Source: Cephalotus follicularis
Taxonomy: Eukaryota > Streptophyta > Magnoliopsida > Oxalidales > Cephalotaceae
NCBI GenBank assembly: GCA_001972305.1
Contig: BDDD01002023.1
Coordinates: 125,291-189,290, forward strand
Direction of reading: 5' to 3'
Length of the DNA stretch: 64,000 bases
A program made the translations under genes and the position numbers. Positions 49,303 through 59,383 of the stretch are shown here, piece after piece. The notes under the pieces are model-generated. The model worked only from the letters and a program-made list of their open reading frames with translations, did not search any database and was not told where the DNA came from. Numbering within the stretch: position 1 is the first letter of the stretch; every line of letters starts with the position of its first letter.

Positions 49303-49310
49303 TATATAAA
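49303..49310 (+). promoter_or_regulatory. TATA box of the solo LTR
   Basis: TATATAAA followed by GGCTGACAG. A pyrimidine-rich CTTCTCTCCCTCAATCTCC stretch about 50 bp downstream looks like a transcript leader. Confidence 0.6.
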
Positions 49311-49799
49311 GGCTGACAGTGTGAGGGGCCGAGTTTTTCCTTTAAAAACTCAGCTCTTCTCTCCCTCAATCTCCATCTTCTTCAAAGTGTGTAAAGAGAG
49401 TGTTGTGAAGGTGAAGATAGAGTGAGAAAGTGTGTGTGCTGTGTGAAACAAAGAGTTATGTTGAAACCAAGAGCTTGGAGGCTTGGACAATGCCGAGATG
49501 GGACCAGTGAGGCTGCTGGACGAGTTTGGGAGTGCAAGGACCTCGGATCTGAGACTTAAAGAGGTGGATTGCAACTCCTAACTTGGAATTCTAAGGTAGG
49601 GGAAAGCTGTAATTGTGATTTAAGTCATTTATAAATGATGATCATGAGTGAAATGCATGTGTTATACTGTGATAAAAGCATGAATGTGTGTTGTGGTGAT
49701 AGTGCTTTGCAGTTTGATTAGTTTAAAGTGGGTTGAGCATGTGTGTTTTTTGCTATTTTTGGGCACTGCCCGCAGGGGCAGTTCACTGTCCAGGGAGGA

Positions 49800-50265
49800 C
49801 AGCCGACTGTCCGAGGCCAGCAGTCGACTGTTCGGTGAGGAACAGCCGACTGTGCATAGGAGCCAGTCGACTGTTCCTGCCTGGTGCTGCAGGTTACTTC
49901 CTGCTGTTTGAGCAGCCGATTGCCAGAGGAAGGCAGCCGACTGTGGGTGGTACAACTGACTGTTTTGGGTAATAGCCGACTGTCCACGTGTCACTCTACC
50001 CGGGTTTGCTGAGGTGGCATGCTGGGACAAGTGGCGGCAAAGGAATGTGTATTGTTTATGAATCAGCCGACTGTCAAGGAGGGCAGCCGACTGCTGAGTG
50101 AGGGACCAGCCGACTGACAAGGAGGGCAGCCGACTGTTGGTTAAGGGCAGCCGACTGCCAGTAAAGGACATCCGACTGTTGAAGGAAAACAGCCGACTGT
50201 CTGGGGGAGACAGCCGACTGTTGAAGGAGAACAACCGGCTGTCAGTGAGAGACAGACGACTATCT
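49800..50265 (+). repeat. Phased CAGCCGACTG array, downstream part
   Basis: Eighteen copies. The last ten start at 50064, 50084, 50107, 50127, 50148, 50169, 50190, 50211, 50232 and 50253; steps are 20, 23, 20 and then 21 six times. The core CAGCCGACTG differs from its reverse complement at only two positions. Confidence 0.95.
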
Positions 50266-51069
50266 GGTACTGTTTTGCATTGTGAGCATATGTTTGCATG
50301 GTGTGTTGTGATAGTCTGCATCGTGAAAAGGTTTTGTTGATTGTGAAGGGTTATAAACTGAATTGTGGAATATTTTCATCATTTCAGAAGTGCATGTGTG
50401 ATTTTTATAAATCTTTGCCTTACGCGAAAAATGTATGTTTGAGAAAATATATATTTTTGAAAGGTTGTGAAAATGGCTTCCAAAACCTTGTGAAAATGTG
50501 TTTGGTCCCAAGTATTTTGTGTTTTGCAACTTACTTGAAGTGTTTGGTTAATTGAATGATTTATTAAAATCATTTGTTGATATATATATATGCATCGAGA
50601 TATAGTATGTACTGCATCACTGTGCATTCATGTCATGACATGTTTTATCCTTGACCCTGGATCGCTTTTCTGGCTTTATTGAGTGAGGACAAAGGCTAAC
50701 CCCCTACAACTTCAGTGTGTTTCAGGTTGATGCAGCCGTTGGTTACCGTTGGGCTCCGAGGAGCAAAGTGAAGTTTTATGTTTTTACTTATGAGAAATGT
50801 TAATGGATCATTGTAATAATGGATCGATGTATTGATGAATATTGTTCACGCTCCGTTTGAGGGCAGTTAACTTTGATGATGTTTATTGTTATAGCATGTA
50901 GTATGGGATGCATGTTACGTTTTATTTCGGCTTATATTTAAATGCTTCCGCATGTTGTTAATGGATATGAAAAGTTTTAAATTTATGGTAAATTGCATAA
51001 GCCGGATTTATATGTTAATTGCCACCACTTTTATTGTTGTTATGGGAACGGGGTGTGACAAAACTGCGG

Positions 51070-51500
51070 GCAGGTTTTGGTACTTAGTTGAGTTTTACTA
51101 CAGCTTTTCATCCCCAGACAGAGTGTCAGTCTGAGCGGACTATCCAGACTCTTGAAGACATGCTTCGGGCATGTGTGCTGGATTGGGGTGGCAGTTGGAA
51201 TGAACATCTACCACTAGTAGAGTTCTCATACAACAACAGTCATTATGCTAGTATTGGTATGGCACCGTTTGAGGCTCTTTATGGTCGAAAGTGTAGAACC
51301 CCAGTTTGTTGGTTTGAGGTAGGTGAGCAGAGTCTTTTAGGGCCAAAGCTTGTGCAAGAGACAACGGAGAAGGGCAAAGTTATAAAGGAAAGGCTTCTAA
51401 CAGCCCAGAGTAGACAAAAGAGTTATGCCGATCAGCTCAGGCGAGACATAGAGTTCTTAGGGGAGGATCACGTGTTCCTTAAGGTTTCACCAACTGAAGG
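51070..51500 (+). other. Integrase core continuation of the chromovirus
   Basis: Reads TAFHPQTECQSERTIQTLEDMLRACV and PFEALYGRKCRTPVCW, the conserved second half of a gypsy integrase core and what follows. It lies between the solo LTR and the envelope-like insertion. Fossil. Confidence 0.85.
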
Positions 51501-51509
51501 AATTATGAG

Positions 51510-52787
51510 TGTATGTCCACAACCAGCAACCTAGAGGGGGGGTGAATAGGCTATGCGGAAAAGAACCATTCTTTTTCAATTAAAAACAAATACAATCAAT
51601 CAATCAATCAAGTTGCTCTAAACAATTATAAGCAATAAAAAAACTTGCAGTTAATTAAAAAAGAGTTGCAAACATTTTATAGTGGTTTAGCCAACAATGC
51701 CTACGTCCACTCTCCCAAGCCGTAACTTGAGGTTCCACTGAGATTGTAATCCTCTGATTACAATCCGAACTTCTGGATTTTTACAAGTTGAATCCTAACT
51801 CGGCTTTTTGCGAGTTCAATCCTAACTCAGATTTTTGTGAGCTAAATCCTAACTGTCAATGCAGGTACTAATGACTTGGTTTTACAATATATTCAGATAG
51901 GTGTAGTGTTTGTAATAACCTCTACAAAGGTTGAATATGAAAGAAATTGCACAATATCAAAAGATAAAACTTGCAAAATATAACTAAGGCTCTTTAAGAA
52001 TATGAAAGTTTTATTGAGAATTGCTTGATATCTTTTGTTGTTGATTCAGCCTATATTTATAGCCTTCTTGTTGAATATTACCGTTGCTATCATCAAGGGC
52101 GCACTGGAGTTATGTATGGTAGGATCTCACCATTTCAGCACCTTCATTTTTTGCAGATTTTATGTCTGGCTGTCATTGGCATTGACGTGTACGCATGGCG
52201 TTGACGTCTATCCCCTTATGCGTTAACTCCATTATCTCTTTGCGTTGACACCATAACCTTTTGTCTATCTTTTATTCATATATATGTTGACGCATATTCA
52301 TGACGTTGACGTTAATGTCATCTGTGTTGACTCCACTTGCCTTTTGCATTAACATCCAAGTCTTTGTTCTGATTTGTGCACTCATTTGCATTAACGTCTA
52401 AATATGACGTTGACGTCTTCCGACTTGGTGTTGACGCTAAAAAGGCTTCACATTAACGTCCAAAGCTACTGTCCGAAATTGTACCTTTTGGCTTTGACGT
52501 CTTCCATATGGCGTTGATGCCAATAATGCAATTCCCAACACATCAACGAGAATCATTCAAGGCGTTGACGAAGATCATCTTCCAAAGCCCAGAACTCATA
52601 CTCAAGCCCAGCACGTTGACGTCAAAGATATAGGCGTTGACGCCAATATGACTGATCTGCACAATTTGCTTGTTTTGTACTTGAAACTTTTCCTATTTGT
52701 TACTTTCAAACATATCCTTCAAATCAACAAATACATTAGGTGTTTTGTTATCATCAAAAACAAGATTTTAACACATAAATATCAATA
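51510..52787 (-). repeat. 3' LTR of the short copia-type element
   Basis: 1,278 bp. The low-coordinate end reads TGTATGTCCACAACC, including the CCTAGAGGGGGGGTGAATAG phrase common near the ends of SIRE/Tork-type LTRs. The high-coordinate end is TATCAATA before the polypurine context. TATA box CTATAAATATAG at about 52051-52062 on the minus strand. Confidence 0.8.
52181..52645 (-). repeat. Phased GTTGACGTC array with a 104-bp higher-order repeat
   Basis: Seventeen copies at 52181, 52200, 52222, 52244, 52286, 52305, 52326, 52348, 52390, 52409, 52430, 52452, 52493, 52513, 52564, 52615 and 52636. The step pattern 19, 21-22, 22, 41-42 occurs three times in a row, giving a period of 103-105 bp (five 21-bp slots with one empty). 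It lies 120-590 bp upstream of the TATA box on the minus strand. Confidence 0.95.
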
Positions 52788-53453
52788 ATCTCCCCCTTTT
52801 TGATGATGACAAAACATATACAATAAAAAGGCATAAAAAACTTAATACCAATTTGAATGTTTAAAACATAAATTCTCTTGACTAAATTCTGTCTTAATTT
52901 AGACAATTTATGCATGATATCAATTTATACTCATTATACCAAAAGATTAATTCATTAAAATCAAACTCTCCCCCTTAATAGGATATTCATTCTTTAATGA
53001 TCAAATATGATCAAAGTAAAAACACATCTTCATATCATTCAAAACATATATATCTAGCCTTTTAATTTCTCCCCCTTTTTGGAAAGCCTCAAAAAGGCTA
53101 AGGAGTTACAACTCCTCCTTGGCTTTATGCATTTAAAAACTTCACTTAACATAATTTGCATCTTTTAATACCAATAAAAAATATAAACAACAAATACCAA
53201 TAGCATAAAAAACAATCAATCTCCCCATGAATAAATCAATACATAAATTGATTCAAGGAGATCATAAAACACATATCATCACGAAAATGCTATTCAACAT
53301 TGAAATAACAAAAAATAACATCAAATAACATCCAATAACTAAATAGAAGAAATTTCATTCAAACACATCAAATACCAATATTCATAAACCATAATTCCAA
53401 GAGTTTTAAACAAAAAGTGAAAATATCAAAAGTTTTAATAACATATGCAAAAA

Positions 53454-54616
53454 TCATGGTTTTTCTCCTTCTCCTCCACCTCCTTCTTCTTCTTCCGATG
53501 GGGAGATGACAGCAGCTTCAATAACACCTTTGGCAATCAGCTTCTTTTCAAGTCTCCTTTGACGCCTTTGCTGATAGTAAAAAAGGTCTAGAAACTCTTC
53601 TCGCATATTATCCATCTTAATGTTCAATTTTCTCATCTCAGCCACAAAAACTTCCATGGATAATGAAGAGCTGCTGCTGCTGCTTGCTTGACTTTGCTGC
53701 ATCTGTGGTGCATGTGTTTGCTTCATTCTTTGAGCTTCTCCTTGCTCCTCACCTTCACCTTCAACTCTTTTTCTTCTTTTTCCTTCTTCCTTGGGTAGCC
53801 ATGTAACACCCTTATCAGCTTCAAATACCCTCTTCCACCCCATTCTCTTCAAGGAAGAGACATTGTAGATGTCTCCAACATCTATCATCGATGCTACCTC
53901 ATTCCCAAACACTATCCCAAAGTGAGAGAGAATCTTGGTGATTACCATTCCATATGGTAATGCACCTTCAAATTTGGAAGTTGCTCTTAACATGTTCTTC
54001 ATAATTAAATGAGGAAGATTCAAGGGTTTTCTAGAAACAATATGCCACATTATGTACAAGTCTTGGTAACTCATATTTTCATGCCCACCGGAGGTTGGCA
54101 GAATGTGAGTGGCAGTTATGTGGTGGAGCAGCCTATGCTCAGCACCAAGGAGATTGGTAGGCTTAGGCATGCCTCCAAAAACATTCTCATTAGGGCAAAA
54201 CACCCTAAGACAATCTTCAAGCACTAATTCCGGATCCTCTGGCCATTTCTTTGTCTCAAAAAACTTTGATCTAGCAGCAGGTACATTCAAAATATTTCCT
54301 AACATCTTATCATCAAACTTAATAACTGTCTTATTAACCTTAGATTTCAGCTCTAAAACATCATTGCAATCATCTCAAACATTACTCAAATTGCTATAAA
54401 ATTCTTTAACAGTTCTATATAATATGGAGCATTAATCATAAAGAAATCTCTCCAACCTAAAGCCTGAAACCATTGTTCTAATCTAAACTTATCACCTGTA
54501 GTGAAAGAGAAATCAACAGTGCTTCCATAAATCACTTTTTGGGTAGCATAACTATCCTTGTATCTTGAAACAATGGGTGTCTTGCCTCCATGTGATGAGT
54601 GCTTTGTCTTCGGCAT
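53454..54616 (-). other. Envelope-like / Transposase_32-like ORF region of the short element
   Basis: Related to 37901-39259. N-terminal block (54386-54616) starts MPKTKHSSHGGK and includes WFQALGWRDFFMINAPYYIE. The main block (53454-54305) has HRLLHHITATHILPTSGG, MSYQDLYIMWHIVSRKPLNL and LPYGMVITKILSHFGI. A Ser-rich linker, a coiled-coil-like segment and a Glu/Gly-rich acidic tail follow. No signal peptide or membrane segment is obvious. Fossil with about one or two breaks; biochemical role unknown. Confidence 0.6.
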
Positions 54617-54865
54617 GGTTGATGTATGCAGGATTATTTTTTAAAGAGATTTTGGTGATTGAAATCGGTTTTTTAGAGAAAATCAGAAGAGGGAAAATTT
54701 AGGTTTTGACGCCAAAAAGAATAGGAGTCTACGAAAACGCCCAAATCTATATATATCAGATGCGTTGATGCCTTGTTTATATATAATATGTCGATTGATT
54801 GTTTATACAAGCATTAGGTGTTTTGTTATCATCAAAACAAAGATTGTAACACATAAATGTCAATA

Positions 54866-55268
54866 ATGAGGTTCGACAATAAAGGAAAGTTAGCCCCGCG
54901 GTATATAGGACATTTCGAGATCCTTGAGAGGGTAGGTGCACTTGCCTACAAACTTGCCTTACCGCCTTGTTTGTCAAAGATCCACGATGTCTTCCATATA
55001 TTGATGCTGAGGAAGTATCATCCATATCCTTCTAACAGGTTGTAGTTTGAGCCGTTAGAGTTGAAGACAGATATGAGTTTTGAGGAGACACCTATGCAGA
55101 TCCTAGATCGACGAGTCAAGCAATTAAGAAGCAAGAACATTCCATTGGTTAAAGTATTATGGCAGTATCATGGGCTTGAGGAAGAAACCTAGGAGCGTGA
55201 GGAAGATATGAGAACATAGTATCCTCATTTGTGTATCTCGGGATGAGATTTCTTTAAGGAGGGGAGAA
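54866..55268 (+). other. Integrase C-terminus, chromodomain and polypurine tract of the chromovirus
   Basis: Reads KGKLAPRYIGHFEILERVG (integrase C-terminal fold), VFHILMLRKYHP, then a chromodomain-like ILDRRVKQLRSKNIPLVKVLW segment near 55100-55165, and finally AAGGAGGGGAGAA before the LTR start at 55269. Chromodomains of this group are thought to steer integration to heterochromatin. Fossil. Confidence 0.8.
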
Positions 55269-55338
55269 TGTAAGCCCGAGTTTTGTATGTTACTATTTGT
55301 ATTGTATTGTACAGTATTGTATGATGGCACGACATGAA

Positions 55339-57330
55339 TGACACGACCCGTCCCTTAAACTGCAACCTTCCAGACGAGACGTGCCATACTATACTTAACT
55401 TTAATTCTTCCTAATTTATTCCATGTCCTTTACCTCTATTCTAACCCCGTACACCAACAACGTGTATAGCATAGAATAAGGCGCTAAGCGCTGAGGTCTA
55501 CCTTATATTCCCAACCTCTACATAAGCTTCTCTACTCCAAGGCTAACCTCTACCTCAGAGGTCTACCGCCGAGCTTTGAGCTCAACCTCTGACCTCTACT
55601 CCCGAGGTCTACCATCAAGGCACCAAGGTTTGAGCTCTTCCTCTGGTCTCTTCCTCCAAGGTCTGACTTCAAGCACAAAGGTCTGACTTTGAGCTCTGAG
55701 CTCTGGCCTCTTCCTTCGAGGTTTGCTCTGGCATTTGGAGCTCTGCCTTCCATAGTCCGAGCTTTGCCTTATACAGCCCGAGCTCTAACTTCCATTATTC
55801 GAGCCCTGCCTTCAGCTCTTCGAGCTCTACCTAGCATAACATCGAAATCAACGACTAAAAATCTACAGTTTAATATATATATATATATATCCACACTCCC
55901 AAAGGATGAATCAACAGATGATACTACAATAAATTAAAATACTCTATTTCATTAAATTAACCATCCAGAACCTGTAATACTTCAAATATATAGACATCTC
56001 ATAATAATACCACTTATCAGACATGAATATAGTAACAATTCCCGAATGTCCCCATGCATGCACGTGTTACTGGCCAACTCTACCAGTGTATGGTGCCTGG
56101 ACTCCCGTGCTCTACCTTTAGTAAAATCAAACGTTACTTGTCTTATGGATTTGGTGGATCGTCCTCTGACGCCTCAACTGAAAATGTAAATAAGAGGGGG
56201 TTAGTCCGAGTGACTAAGTGAGTTGGGACAAGTCATTCCCTACTGCATCCATACGAAAACGGGATGCGCTGAAGAAAAAAAATATAGCATGATCAAGGAT
56301 AAACTGAAATAAATATAAAGCCATAAACAAAGAAAAATAAATCAAGGGAATGAATATAACATCATCGAGACTCTAAAAGAAAGGAACTTGTAACTCAACG
56401 ATAAAGTTTACCGAACAAATCTCAATAACAATCATAATGCAATAAAATATCAAGAATTTAGAATATGATGCATGATTAAGAAATGTGCCCAAATAATCAT
56501 AAATTCCAGGGATGCTGATACAACCAGACTATCATCATCTTATTATTGTCTCCCATGAAATCATAATACAGCCGCTGCAGCAATAATTTCAGGTAAGGCT
56601 ACAGGATGTGTACATCATCCATCATACACCGGTATAGAGTGCCAAACCTCTGCCTCCACCGAGGAGCTGGCATACACCGCACAGACCCTGCCATTGGCAG
56701 ATAAATTTGTGTCTCATCCGGGGGGCTTGCATCACCGTAAGGACTTAGCCCTCGTCCAATAAACCTCAGCCTTGTCCGAGGGGTCTCCATCACCGCAAGG
56801 ACTTAGTCCTCGTCTGATAAACCGGTAGGATAGGTGAGTAACAGAGCTCTGTTGCATTCACACTCAGCATACCATCATAGACCAGTGGTATGCAGCAGAT
56901 CCAGGAGATGGACACCCGGGGGCAGTTCCCACATAACACCCCATCATAGACAATATGCCTGTTAATGAGAGTTGAGTGTCGTACGTACACCTCACCCTCG
57001 ACCAAAATCCCATGTGACATATCACAGAGTACCAGCATCAGAGTACAAGTACGATACCATAATCACAATAACACATAAATAGGAACGTGACCTAGTCACC
57101 CATAGCCCGAGCCTTATATGCTCATAAATCATATCATGATCATGCAACATGTTCAACAAAGACACACGGGACTCAAATCCTGAGGGAATCATCATATAAA
57201 ACAAATACAACATGGCACATATCAAATAGGAGTCTCAAGATAATAAAAAGGAAGGAAATGTCCCACTCACAGATTTATCGGCAGCAACTACCGCAGACCA
57301 ATCCTTGAACACTCATGATCAGCTATCGAG
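55339..57330 (-). mobile_element. LTR of another chromovirus-type element
   Basis: Begins TGACACGACCCGTCCC in the plus direction, which is the reverse of an LTR end ...CGGGTCGTGTCA. It interrupts the 3' LTR of the chromovirus and is itself cut on the right by a copia LTR at 57331. About 2 kb, non-coding. It contains a phased GAGCTC array, a (TA)n tract (about 55872-55888) and a 60-bp-scale duplication near 56730-56825 (ATCACCGYAAGGACTTAG). Confidence 0.65.
55571..55835 (-). repeat. Phased GAGCTCTGCC array
   Basis: The clearest run starts at 55698, 55718, 55738, 55759, 55780, 55801 and 55822, with steps of 20, 20, 21, 21, 21 and 21. Looser copies lie at 55571, 55604, 55632, 55658 and 55678. 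The core GAGCTC is a perfect palindrome. Confidence 0.9.
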
Positions 57331-59383
57331 TGTTGAAACCCGAGAAGGGTCCGGTCGATTTTGGGTCTAGGATGAAAGTGTGTATAATTTAAATTTTTCA
57401 AAACACCACCAAGACATGAAGTCAAGGTCACACTTACATCTTACTACCAAAATCTAGGCGCCTAGGATCTCCGTTTAATATTCAATCGAACAAAAGAAAA
57501 CAATCAAGCATACATCCACTTAACCGAAACCAATTCGGTAAACAACAAAAACATAAGATTAGGAACCATAGCAACGTTGGCGGCTCCATCACTTTACCGC
57601 TATGCGCTTCTGAAGCAACTGCTGGTTACTGACTCCACTGCCGGTTTCAGGCCAGTCCATGAAAAAGTCAACCAAGACACGAACGGACTCCAAAAAATCT
57701 GCTCAACTCGTTTCTGGAGGAGATGCGCCGGGAAGCGCTCCGGAAGGCGGCAAATAGCAGCGGTGACTCACTGAGTTCAGACTCAGTGCGACTCAGTCAA
57801 AGCGTCATTGACCAGCAATGACATATGTGAACGTCAACACCCCAACAAATGCACTGGTGGCTGATACTCGCCATGACTCGGGCTTAAACGCCAAGTCATG
57901 GTGCACAGTGAGTCGACTTGGAAGAGTCGACTCAACAAAACAAATCCGGCCACAAACGCACTGGAAAACGCCGGGAAAATCCTAAACTAGGGTCACGGTG
58001 GATAGAGCCAAAGATTGGCTCCACCTACGGTGACTGTCGACGGCGGAAGAGACGCCGACAGTGGGAAGACGCAAAAATGCATCTCGGCAAAAACAGAGAG
58101 AGAGAAGAGAAAAACGGGGAGAGAAGAGAGAAAGGCTTACCGTGGATGGAAGGCCGCCTCTTTCCCCGGCCACCGATACCATCGGCGTCGTCTTCTCTGG
58201 CCGAAAGCGCTATCCAGGCGCTGCGCACTCATATGTGTGTTTCTCGCCCGCTAGCGCACCAGGCGCTCTATTTTGGCGTGGTCGGGACGTCAAAGAAGAA
58301 AAGAAAAAACTTAGTCAAAAGCCATGTGTCCCTTTTCTTTTATTATTCTCTTATCATTATAAACAACATCATGCTTATGTTTAATCATACCATGTGCACC
58401 CCACACATGGTATGATTAAACATACGCCCACTGCGGTTTCTCTTAATATATCAATTTGACAATACAGTAGTAAATTTAAATAAATAAATAAACCACTAAT
58501 GCCAAATTAATATATACTAGTTAAAACTAGATTTCTCGCCAAGCTAGCATGTGTGTAGCATGCATCGCTTTTCCAATGATCAGGTGGGACCCAAAAGCTC
58601 GGTTTGAATCCATTAGGACTATAAATTTCTCAGAACATCCCAATAGTTCTGGTACGACCACCCTGATAGTCCCCGACTATCAGAATGACCCCGACGTGAA
58701 TCCCATAACCCCCTGGATCCGTAGAATTAACTACGTCTATAAGTGACATCTAGTTAAACCAGTACTTTATCCAGTCAACGACATATGTGCCATGTATCCT
58801 ACGTTATACTTGGCTCCGACCGCGACCGAGGGTTCAGAATAATGTCACCCCTAGGTACAGTCGCGATAACTATAAATTCACGTACGCATCAAGACTTTCG
58901 GCAAACTTCCCCAGAAAGTGAACCCTCGGTCTTTACGGTTCATCCCCCACATTCCCCACATTCCCCAGGAGCAAGTATAATACAGCGAGTCTTTACGGTT
59001 CAACAATTGCCCTAAGAAAGTGAACCTATGACTTGGAACGTTCTGTCAGAAGGGAGTAAGGATCTCATTCTCATAACCTCTTAGGCATGAGATCCAACCC
59101 CTCGAACGACAGGGCACTATATGTGTCCTCGGATGACAGGGTGATCACCCAATCCATTTAAGATGGTTTGGGATATTCATATAGCGGGTTGTCATTGTTG
59201 ATTGAATATGCACTATAAAAGACAAAAAGGAATTCAGATTGTATAAATATAGAGTGTAATATACACACATGCAGCCGCCCCGCGGATTAAAGAGATATCT
59301 CCAGTCAAGGAGTGCATCTCATACATACATATACATTTATGCAGAGCCACCTCGTGGCATGCAGGGACACCCCTACTCTAACA
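57331..59383 (-). repeat. LTR of the decayed copia element
   Basis: 2,053 bp with TG...CA ends. The segment at about 58560-58830 matches, in reverse orientation, the left part of the nested element at 17828-18060 (shared TTGACTGGATAAAGTACTGG and GTGGTCGTACCAGAAC), so the two belong to one family. It contains a GC-rich segment (about 57560-58300) and a perfect hairpin (58376-58424). Confidence 0.75.
58376..58424. repeat. Perfect 21-bp inverted repeat with 7-nt loop
   Basis: Arms 58376-58396 and 58404-58424 are exact reverse complements; the loop is CACCCCA. A transcript from either strand would fold into a hairpin. Confidence 0.95.

Larger units (their letters stand above)
48967..51060 (+). 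mobile_element. Solo LTR (Tekay-type) inside the chromovirus integrase region
   Basis: 2,094 bp, TGTAACGCCC...GGGGTGTGACA, flanked by AAACT at 48962-48966 and 51061-51065. The integrase region resumes right after it. A single LTR with a perfect 5-bp target duplication is the usual product of recombination between the two LTRs of one element. TATATAAA at 49303-49310 is a good TATA box. It carries 24 phased CAGCCGACTG copies. Confidence 0.92.
51510..54865 (-). mobile_element. Short copia-type element carrying only an envelope-like ORF
   Basis: Fossil on the minus strand, 3,356 bp, flanked by ATGAG at 51505-51509 and 54866-54870. Integrase-region sequence of the chromovirus resumes exactly after it. 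Parts from high to low coordinates: LTR-related end (about 54780-54865); envelope-like ORF region (54616-53454); polypurine context AAAGGGGGAGAT (about 52788-52800); LTR 52787-51510. No gag, protease, reverse transcriptase or integrase was recognised. It therefore looks non-autonomous, presumably mobilised by a SIRE-like relative. Confidence 0.75.
42287..55338 (+). mobile_element. Tekay/Del-like chromovirus (Ty3/gypsy) hosting two other elements
   Basis: Fossil. Parts: 5' LTR 42287-44901; initiator-Met-type primer-binding site about 44908-44919; gag about 45063-46280; protease about 46440-46830; reverse transcriptase about 47090-47760; RNase H about 47870-48330; integrase from about 48520, resuming after a solo LTR and ending after a second insertion near 55050; chromodomain about 55080-55210; polypurine tract about 55255-55268; and the start of a 3' LTR at 55269. 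The 3' LTR runs into another LTR at 55339. Decayed, with more than ten breaks. The C-terminal chromodomain with LDRRVKQLRSKNIPLVKVLW places it in Tekay/Del. Confidence 0.85.

Noticed and set aside
49800-50265. CRISPR-like appearance of regular short repeats
   Set aside because: Plant nuclear LTR sequence, repeats are about 10 bp and degenerate, spacers are about 11 bp, and no cas genes exist here.
49662-50321. 219-residue minus-strand ORF with repeated Ser-Arg-Leu blocks, and overlapping plus-strand ORFs
   Set aside because: It is a translation of the 21-bp-spaced CAGCCGACTG array in a solo LTR; a step of 21 bp keeps a frame open by chance. It has no domain and other frames look the same.
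55689-55937. ORF with repeated Arg-Ala-Leu-Pro blocks
   Set aside because: By-product of the 21-bp GAGCTC array in an LTR, not a protein gene.
57918-58415. 165-residue ORF and overlapping frames
   Set aside because: Low-complexity charged sequence within an LTR, no recognisable domain, similar length in other frames.
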